The notes below the pieces were generated by a model. That model was not told where the DNA came from, ran no database searches, and worked only from the letters and a program-made list of their open reading frames with translations. A program made the translations under genes and the position numbers. Shown in pieces: positions 57,950 through 64,000 of a stretch of 64,000 bases of DNA. Origin of the DNA: Diplonema japonicum (taxonomy: Eukaryota; Euglenozoa; Diplonemea; Diplonemida; Diplonemidae); the NCBI GenBank assembly GCA_964019335.1, contig OZ025683.1, forward strand, positions 310,001 through 374,000. The letters run 5' to 3'. Numbering within the stretch: the first letter of the stretch is position 1; the number at the start of each line of letters is the position of its first letter.

Positions 57950-59163
57950 TTATTTACAGTTTATTTTCCCGAGGCCTAAATTCTCAAAGAGCGGGACGTG
58001 GTTTCCGGAATACGCTGGACTATCACGCTTGTTTGTAGAATGAAAAAATAAAAATGGCAAAAGAAAAGAAAAAAGGGGTGGAGTGGGTACTATCTACTCC
58101 TGGCGTGTGCGGATGTTGATATTGATGTTGACGTCCTGTGACTGGCTTGGGCTGGTCTGTATTTGACTCAAAAGTCCTGCCATGTGTTGCACACTGCTTG
58201 TGCTCTGTTCCACGTACATTGCTGGCATGCTTGTGTTTCTCCATCCAAAATGTGATTGCATCTCATGGAGATAGATGCGCCGTTTTCAGCACCAGCTGTG
58301 GCCGCAGAACGTCGAAAAGTGTGTGACGTAAACTTGGATATCTCATTAGCGGGATGCCACATCGTACCCCAGTTTGTATACCTTGTTTTTGCCAATGGGC
58401 GTTCCTCTCTCCGAAAGGAACAGACGCTTGGTCTCTTCTTAGGTCGTAGCAACAAGTACTGGTCCATTGCTGATGCATAAATGCTAGACATGTGGAATTT
58501 TGTGTGCCCACCCGTCTTTGAACGTGCTGCGGTGCAGATAAAACTCCCATCAACTTGATTCTTAACAATGTCGCTGATTTCCATCGACACCACTTCGCAA
58601 GCTCTCATGCCCCCGCTAAACATGCAAGCAACGATAGCGGCGGTAGCGGTCCCTTTTTTTTGTTCAATATAATCTTGAACCTCGTCACTTGATAAAGTGG
58701 CAGCCACGTGACGCTCTTCGTTACGGTCCCAGGACTTTAACAAAGACGTCAAGCGAGGCCAAGCTTGTAGTTTGCAGTTGTACTTGGCTTTGAAGGTTGC
58801 GTTCAATTTGGAGTAAAGACACCAGAGGCTCGATGCCTTGAGCCCGGCTTCCCTCCTGCTTTGGAAGTAGGTCACGATCTTGCTCACGCGGCTTCCCTGC
58901 TATGTTCTCTGACTCGAGCATCGCAGTCCACGCTTTTTCATAGGAAGGGTTCTTTTATGTGTTTGACTCATAGATCTCTTCCATGCATTCTTGCTTTTTG
59001 GCATCTTTGATAAAAAAAAAGAGCTGGAAGAATTATGTTAGTTTATTTCCCCGCCCTGTTAAATTTGGCTTAAAAGTTTATTTGCCCGGGGGGGAACAAC
59101 CCTACCTTACGTTCCCCGCTCTTTGAGAATTTAGGCCGAGGGAAATAAACTGTGAAATAAAAT
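57950..59163. mobile_element. Tyrosine-recombinase element with ~48-bp terminal inverted repeats
   Basis: The left end (57950-57997, TTTTATTTACAGTTTATTTT ... TTCTCAAAGAGCGGG) is mirrored at 59115-59163 (CCCGCTCTTTGAGAATTTAG ... AACTGTGAAATAAAA) with only a few mismatches. Between them lies one recombinase-like reading frame on the - strand. About 1.2 kb. Crypton-type elements encode such a recombinase but normally lack inverted ends; DIRS-type elements have inverted ends but also a reverse transcriptase, absent here. Confidence 0.82.
58168..58887 (-). pseudogene. Tyrosine recombinase (Crypton-like) pseudogene
   Basis: The - strand frame encodes 239 residues. An N-terminal helical core-binding part (GLKASSLWCLYSKLNATFKA, WPRLTSLLKSW) is followed by the catalytic part: first Arg in GGMRACEVVSMEISDI, Lys-containing AARSKTGGHTKF, and HTFRRSAATAGAENG as the H-x-x-R box. 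Where the Tyr nucleophile is expected the sequence reads QACQQCTWN, with TGT (Cys) one base from TAT. Upstream the protein appears to continue in another frame (EKAWTAMLESENIAG, about 58880-58930), separated by a frameshift and an in-frame TAG, so the gene is broken. It is antisense to every intact gene in the window. Confidence 0.8.
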
Positions 59164-59228
59164 AAAAAAAAAAAAAAAAAAAAAAAAACAGGCTCCCCCA
59201 CCTCCACCTCCGTTACACCTTAAATGAA

Positions 59229-62200
59229 ATGAAAAGGCTCAAGAAAGAGAAACAGCACGCCGCTGTGGAGGTGCTGGACTGGGATACATTGAATGCGCAC
59301 GTGGCCACGAACACATGCGGGGAAGTGGCGGCGTTGGTGTTATACCAACTAATGATCACGCAGAAGCAGTACCAGTGGGTGTCGGGTGTGCTGAGGCATT
59401 TGCTGAGAAACTTGAGGCGGTTGGATCTGAGCTCTGTCGGGATGGACGACCACAGTTGCACGGTAATTTGCAGGGGGCTCGAAGGAGGCGGGATAAAGCT
59501 ACACTCATTAGTCCTATGTGGAAACTCCCTCGGCCCACCCTCTGCTGTGTCTATCGGCCACTACGCTGCGTCTCTTAACGGGACATCGCTTGAAACCCTG
59601 AAGCTACGTTTCAACAAGCTCCTCTCCCCTGGCGTTGGGACCGTGATGAAACGTATCGCCAACCACCCTTCTCTCCGTATCTTGGATCTTGGCAGCAACG
59701 GTATCACACCGCACCCGTCATTGTGCGAGTCCGTCAAATCCCTCTCATGCTCCTCGAACACCATAAAAAACCTTTCTTTATACGGGAACGAGATCACCGA
59801 TCAAGGCTTGCGGCAACTCAGCCCGTATTTAACCCACCCCCACACCAACCATCTCACAGCGCTTGACTTGTGGACCTGCGGGCTCGGTCCTGACAGCGGT
59901 ATCGTTCTATCCAGTATTGTACAGTCGTGCAAAACCCTTCAAGAACTGAAGGTTGGAAACAACCAGCTTTCTGACAAAGGTGTAAAGCGGCTCTGCAACG
60001 GGATCATCAAGTCGAGGTCGTCCCGTCTTGCGTTGGTCGATGTCAGCGCGAACATCTGCGGCGACGACTGCACCTCGATGGTAGTCTCTATGATACAACG
60101 CTCCTCCGTCCGAACCCTCAACATTAGGGACAACCAGCTCTCGCTTGATGGGTGTCTCAGCCTCCTGAACGCCAGCATTGCAGGCCCTACTATGAGGCTG
60201 CTCAATGTTGCCAGGAACCACCTCACTGTGACGGACTGCGATATGATTTATGTGGCGGCCCATGGGTGTGAGACCTGCAGTGTTACATTCGCGCCTTTCC
60301 AGTCGGATGCTCAATTCAATCAACGGACTTACAACCCTGCCAACACCTTGAACAGCCTTCTCAGCATCATCACTGACGACACCACCATCCCATTCACACC
60401 GCAAAAGCAAAGCGTCTCTAACTCCGAAATTATCGTTTCACCGCCCACACCGACACCTGAGCCAAGCGCTAAGAGGAGAACGCGCCACCGCCAGCAGCAC
60501 CCCCACCAGTCGAACGTGATACATGAGAAGGTCTCGTTGGCTGACATCCTGAACGGGCAGTCCGCGTTCGAGCCCGACCCTGTTCCCACGGGTGCGCGAC
60601 ATCAGCCGCAAAGTTATCATCAACAACATAATCAACAGTATCCTCAAGATGTTCACCACCACCAGGGTCAGGGTCAGAGCCAGCATCAACAACACCACTA
60701 CCAACAGCGTTATGAGGAATATCAGCATTCCCAGCAGCACCGCCCCAGTAGTGCTAACCCCGTGCCCTCGGGAAGGTCGTCGGTTGCGTCTGATTTCAAT
60801 GTGCACAACCTGACAGGGACTGCTGACCCTTCCATCGAACACGAGTCTTTCGCGTCACTAGCTGCTGCCGTCCAAAGCTTCGACCCCACACGTCACCACG
60901 GCAAGGTTACCCTCGACGACCTTGCTTCGAGGCAGGACGCCCTGCCGTTGAATAGCATTATCGCAAGCCAACGCGAAGACCACGCGTCCCTCAATGACAG
61001 CCTCGACGACAGCATAGTGCGTGAGTTACAAGAGGTCTTCCCCAACACCACCGAGGTGTCGCACGACGTCATCCCGCTGCACGCGGAGGAGCTCTTCATG
61101 GACGCCCCACAGGGACGCTCGGTGGAGGTCTTGCAGATGAGCGATCTGTTTTATCGGGAGGAGGGGGCCCCTATCAGTGACCTGGTGGCACTATCCGAAG
61201 AACCTGATGCCAAAGCTCCTCAGCACTATGCTCAGCATCAGTACCACCAGCGTGAAAAGCCTGCGCAGGACCAGTTCATGAGGCAAGAAGATCTCAAACA
61301 GGAGCACAATCAGCACCAACATCACCAGTCGCATGCACAAAACGAGTCGCAACAACACCAACACCAGCATCACCAACACCAGCATCACCAACACCAGCAT
61401 CACCAACACCAACATCAACACCATCATAAGCAGATGCACCAGCACGCATATCAACATCAGCAACATCACGACCAACAACATCAGCACCAATTGCACCACC
61501 ACCAGCATCACCACCAACCGCATCACCACGAGGAGCAGCAACTGCATGAACACGGACACCAGCAGCACGAGCAAGCCCACCAACAGCAACAGCAAGTCGA
61601 ACGTCACCCACACTACCAACAGCACGAGCTCCAACTTCACCACAAACAACACGACCTGCATGACTCGCAGCAACTACATCAGGAACAGTACGAGCACCAA
61701 CAACAGGAGGACTACTCCGAGCAACATCGAGACGACCTTTCCCTCCAACAGCACAGCAACGACTATCGTGCAACCCGCCAGCATGGCGAAGAGCATCCTC
61801 AATATCCACAAGAGCCTGAGTACGACCAGCGTGATTCCACTCTGGATGAACTCGCACAGCTCCAAGTGCATCAAGAGTCTGACCTGCAGCCTGGCTTCCC
61901 TGAGTCCGCTGCGTCCTATGAGGCATCTCAGGGTTGGGGGAGGAAGGAGAGTATACAAGGCAGCGTGCATGGGAGTGTACACGAAAGTGCGCACGGGAAC
62001 GAGATCGATGCCGACATCATTCAGGCCATAGAGGAGGACACTGGTGAAACGGATATGCGGTACTCCCTGTCCCCGGAGGACCACACACACACACCGTCAG
62101 TTGCAGCTGCACCTGCTGCGCCTCCTGTTTTAACAGCGTCTTCTGAAAGGAACATCGCAACCCCGCACTCGATACCAGGGCTCATGCCCACCCCTGTTGT

Positions 62201-64000
62201 GACACCTGTGCCTGAGGTCGAAGTGCAGGAACACGCTGAGTTCGAAGTTTCTGAGATCGGCGACAGTGATCTGACAGCAGAGCACAAACCGGGGCCCTAC
62301 CCTGATACATTGCAGCAGATTTCGATGCACCCTGTGGAGCTCACTACAGTCAACTATGATGAGGGTGAGGTGGAAATTGCTGGACACGAGGTGATGGACG
62401 CAAGGGGGGGGTTCGACTCCTCTGCGGAGATCCAACACGTCAGCTTGATGCGCGATGACAGCGAGGTGCTAAAGACTGGTGAGGCACAAGAGGCATTCCA
62501 AGAAGAGACATACAACAGCGAGCAGGACAGCAAACCAAAGACGGAAGAGCCGCAAGTGGCAGCTCCTCGTCAGTTTGAAGAACCTGAAGTCATAGCAATA
62601 TCTTCCTCCTGTGTTGTAAATGAGTCTCCGCAACCGAGGCAAGTGCCAGAACCGGTGCTAGAGCCGGAGATAGAACCAGAGCATGAATCTGAGTCCGAAT
62701 TTGAGCCCCAACCTGAGCCTGAGCCTGAGCCCCAACCTGTGGAAGATGTGATGGAGGAAGATGTGAACCCAGCTGCAGCTGAACCTGTACCAGCGCCGGT
62801 TGTTCTTGAGACAATTGAACCGAAAGCAGAACCTGAGCCAGAAGAACTGGAGCCGGAAACAGAACCGGAGGCAGAACATGAGACAGGACTAGGACCTGAA
62901 CCAGGGACAGAATCTGAATTTGAGAAACACCTGAGCCCTAGCGGGAAGCCACCGCTGGACAGAAGCATTGTTAGGGACGAAGAGTTCAGGAAGCCCGACC
63001 TTCACACCCGAAGGTCAAGCATGCACGGAAGCGAAGCATCTTACTGCGACACGACGGACGACGAGGCGCACCACGAATGGTCAGACTGCTTGCAGCTACC
63101 CTCGCCCCGTAAGGCGCCAAGCAAGTTAGGGAAGGCCGTGAGCATAAACATCAAGGGGCTCCCGTTATTGCGCCCGCAGGAGACGGTTGTGGAAACGGCT
63201 GTTGTGCAGCCGCCGCCACCTGACGTCACACTGACGTCTGCTAGTCCCTTCCAGTCACCAATGCCGAAGCAAGCACAGTCACCAGCACCCGATGCAGGGG
63301 AAGTACCTGTACCTGAGATGAGTCTTGACAAGCACGAGGCGAGACAGGAGAGCGAAGAGGAGGAACTTGTTGGCCCTGTACCGCCATGCACGCTGCCATC
63401 AGGGAAAGGGAAGAAACAAAACTGTGTTAAAATTAAAGTCACGGGGCTGCCTAGTGCTACGCAACCTGAGGCGGGGGAGTTAAACAGGGAGCTAGTGAAA
63501 CTGAAGGAGGAAGAGACACAGGATGCGGTCCTCCCCCAGCAACCGCAGGTACAGCTGGCTCAGAAGCAAGCTACCGTGCCACAAGCTAGCAGTCCGGAAG
63601 AAGTGGAAGAGCAAAGGAAGAAAGATGAAATGGCGAAAAAGAACAGGACTATGGATTTGGAGCTGTTGGGGGGTGCGAAAGAGGTGATGAAAAAACAGAA
63701 AGTGACACAAGTAAAGGGCGACAGGGAGGTAATCATAAGCGGGTGTGTCTTGAAGCCGAAGGGACCTGCGAAGGTGAAGGTAGTTGTCGAGCAGAAGAAG
63801 TTCATCGTCATCAAGACCAAGCGCGCTCTGCGCAAGAGCAAGATTCTGTACTGTATCCCCACTATCTACACTGCGGCTCCTGAGAAACTGATCACAACAA
63901 ACCAAAGGGACCTCTTCATCTGGAATGTTTTCACCCCGGAAGGCTCCTCCGGCTGGATCTGCTTGCAGACGTCTAGCCCCGAAGCAGCATCCAAAGCTGC
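59229..64000 (+). CDS. Giant leucine-rich-repeat protein with His/Gln-rich and acidic low-complexity regions (3' partial)
   Basis: Open from ATG 59229 to the right edge, at least 1,590 residues; the earlier ATG at 59224 meets a stop after two codons. Residues about 50-370 are RNI-type leucine-rich repeats (LRRLDLSSVGMDDHSC, LRILDLGSNGITPHPS, IKNLSLYGNEITDQGL, VRTLNIRDNQLSLDGC), as in NLRC3/RNH1-like proteins. From about 420 the chain is disordered: Gln/His tracts, with HQHQHH runs at about 690-810, then Pro/Glu repeats (PEPEPEP) at about 1140-1230. Near the end two short related strands appear (VSINIKGLP, VKIKVTGLP), then a compact basic region (KFIVIKTKRALRKSKILYC) that may be a folded domain continuing off the window. 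Probably a large scaffold. Confidence 0.85.
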   Translation, partial: MKRLKKEKQHAAVEVLDWDTLNAHVATNTCGEVAALVLYQLMITQKQYQWVSGVLRHLLRNLRRLDLSSVGMDDHSCTVICRGLEGGGIKLHSLVLCGNSLGPPSAVSIGHYAASLNGTSLETLKLRFNKLLSPGVGTVMKRIANHPSLRILDLGSNGITPHPSLCESVKSLSCSSNTIKNLSLYGNEITDQGLRQLSPYLTHPHTNHLTALDLWTCGLGPDSGIVLSSIVQSCKTLQELKVGNNQLSDKGVKRLCNGIIKSRSSRLALVDVSANICGDDCTSMVVSMIQRSSVRTLNIRDNQLSLDGCLSLLNASIAGPTMRLLNVARNHLTVTDCDMIYVAAHGCETCSVTFAPFQSDAQFNQRTYNPANTLNSLLSIITDDTTIPFTPQKQSVSNSEIIVSPPTPTPEPSAKRRTRHRQQHPHQSNVIHEKVSLADILNGQSAFEPDPVPTGARHQPQSYHQQHNQQYPQDVHHHQGQGQSQHQQHHYQQRYEEYQHSQQHRPSSANPVPSGRSSVASDFNVHNLTGTADPSIEHESFASLAAAVQSFDPTRHHGKVTLDDLASRQDALPLNSIIASQREDHASLNDSLDDSIVRELQEVFPNTTEVSHDVIPLHAEELFMDAPQGRSVEVLQMSDLFYREEGAPISDLVALSEEPDAKAPQHYAQHQYHQREKPAQDQFMRQEDLKQEHNQHQHHQSHAQNESQQHQHQHHQHQHHQHQHHQHQHQHHHKQMHQHAYQHQQHHDQQHQHQLHHHQHHHQPHHHEEQQLHEHGHQQHEQAHQQQQQVERHPHYQQHELQLHHKQHDLHDSQQLHQEQYEHQQQEDYSEQHRDDLSLQQHSNDYRATRQHGEEHPQYPQEPEYDQRDSTLDELAQLQVHQESDLQPGFPESAASYEASQGWGRKESIQGSVHGSVHESAHGNEIDADIIQAIEEDTGETDMRYSLSPEDHTHTPSVAAAPAAPPVLTASSERNIATPHSIPGLMPTPVVTPVPEVEVQEHAEFEVSEIGDSDLTAEHKPGPYPDTLQQISMHPVELTTVNYDEGEVEIAGHEVMDARGGFDSSAEIQHVSLMRDDSEVLKTGEAQEAFQEETYNSEQDSKPKTEEPQVAAPRQFEEPEVIAISSSCVVNESPQPRQVPEPVLEPEIEPEHESESEFEPQPEPEPEPQPVEDVMEEDVNPAAAEPVPAPVVLETIEPKAEPEPEELEPETEPEAEHETGLGPEPGTESEFEKHLSPSGKPPLDRSIVRDEEFRKPDLHTRRSSMHGSEASYCDTTDDEAHHEWSDCLQLPSPRKAPSKLGKAVSINIKGLPLLRPQETVVETAVVQPPPPDVTLTSASPFQSPMPKQAQSPAPDAGEVPVPEMSLDKHEARQESEEEELVGPVPPCTLPSGKGKKQNCVKIKVTGLPSATQPEAGELNRELVKLKEEETQDAVLPQQPQVQLAQKQATVPQASSPEEVEEQRKKDEMAKKNRTMDLELLGGAKEVMKKQKVTQVKGDREVIISGCVLKPKGPAKVKVVVEQKKFIVIKTKRALRKSKILYCIPTIYTAAPEKLITTNQRDLFIWNVFTPEGSSGWICLQTSSPEAASKA

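Noticed and set aside
58256-58480. Small + strand frames opposite the recombinase
   Set aside because: The - strand frame carries the conserved recombinase boxes; the + frames show no motif.
61191-61926. Long - strand frames rich in Leu/Val opposite the His/Gln tract
   Set aside because: They arise from CAN repeats read in reverse; the + frame is continuous with the LRR gene.

Overview
The window looks like nuclear DNA of a euglenozoan protist, and a diplonemid is the best fit; this is inference, since no rRNA, SL RNA or other taxonomic marker was found. Three observations support it. All 30 protein genes called as intact lie on the + strand, which resembles a polycistronic array. Most start codons sit a few bases after a long pyrimidine run and an AG, as expected for spliced-leader acceptors. 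Sixteen short cis-introns (34-72 nt, mostly GTATG...AG, many holding long A or T runs) interrupt seven gene types plus the duplicate of one of them; kinetoplastids have almost none. The standard genetic code works throughout.

Region 1-24,000: the C-terminal part of a GMC oxidase/hydrolase fusion; a 200-N gap; a very large MAPKKK-type kinase carrying degenerate phosphatase-like and cyclase-like modules; an alanine-rich protein; two tandem WW/zinc-ribbon paralogues; a TCAIM-like (DUF4460) protein; two low-complexity proteins; a DMT transporter and an MFS transporter; an FMN-dependent hydroxyacid oxidase with a tail anchor; two coiled-coil proteins.

Region 24,000-38,000: fold-back repeats, a REEP/HVA22-like gene recovered only by splicing three exons, two nearly identical uL6 genes, eL42, a tiny predicted mitochondrial protein, a myosin with an unassigned tail, and two proline-rich or basic proteins that may be cytoskeletal.

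Region 38,000-64,000: a decayed piggyBac element bounded by TTAA, a GPR180/TMEM145-like membrane protein, a coiled-coil protein, a small acylation-signal protein, a tandem pair of cysteine desulfurase homologues (the first fused to a TtcA-type tRNA thiolase, both with a C2H2 zinc finger inserted), a 2.9-kb repeat-rich gap, a GH27 alpha-galactosidase, a DUF5765-like membrane protein, a piggyBac-like MITE, a decayed tyrosine-recombinase element with inverted repeats on the - strand, and the start of a giant leucine-rich-repeat protein running off the right edge.

The most notable items are the desulfurase/zinc-finger/TtcA fusion with its gene-converted paralogue, and the phosphatase-like/membrane/cyclase-like/kinase chimera. 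Neighbouring genes mostly share no pathway, as expected for a euglenozoan array; the tandem duplicates (WW/zinc-ribbon, uL6, desulfurase) are the clear exceptions.
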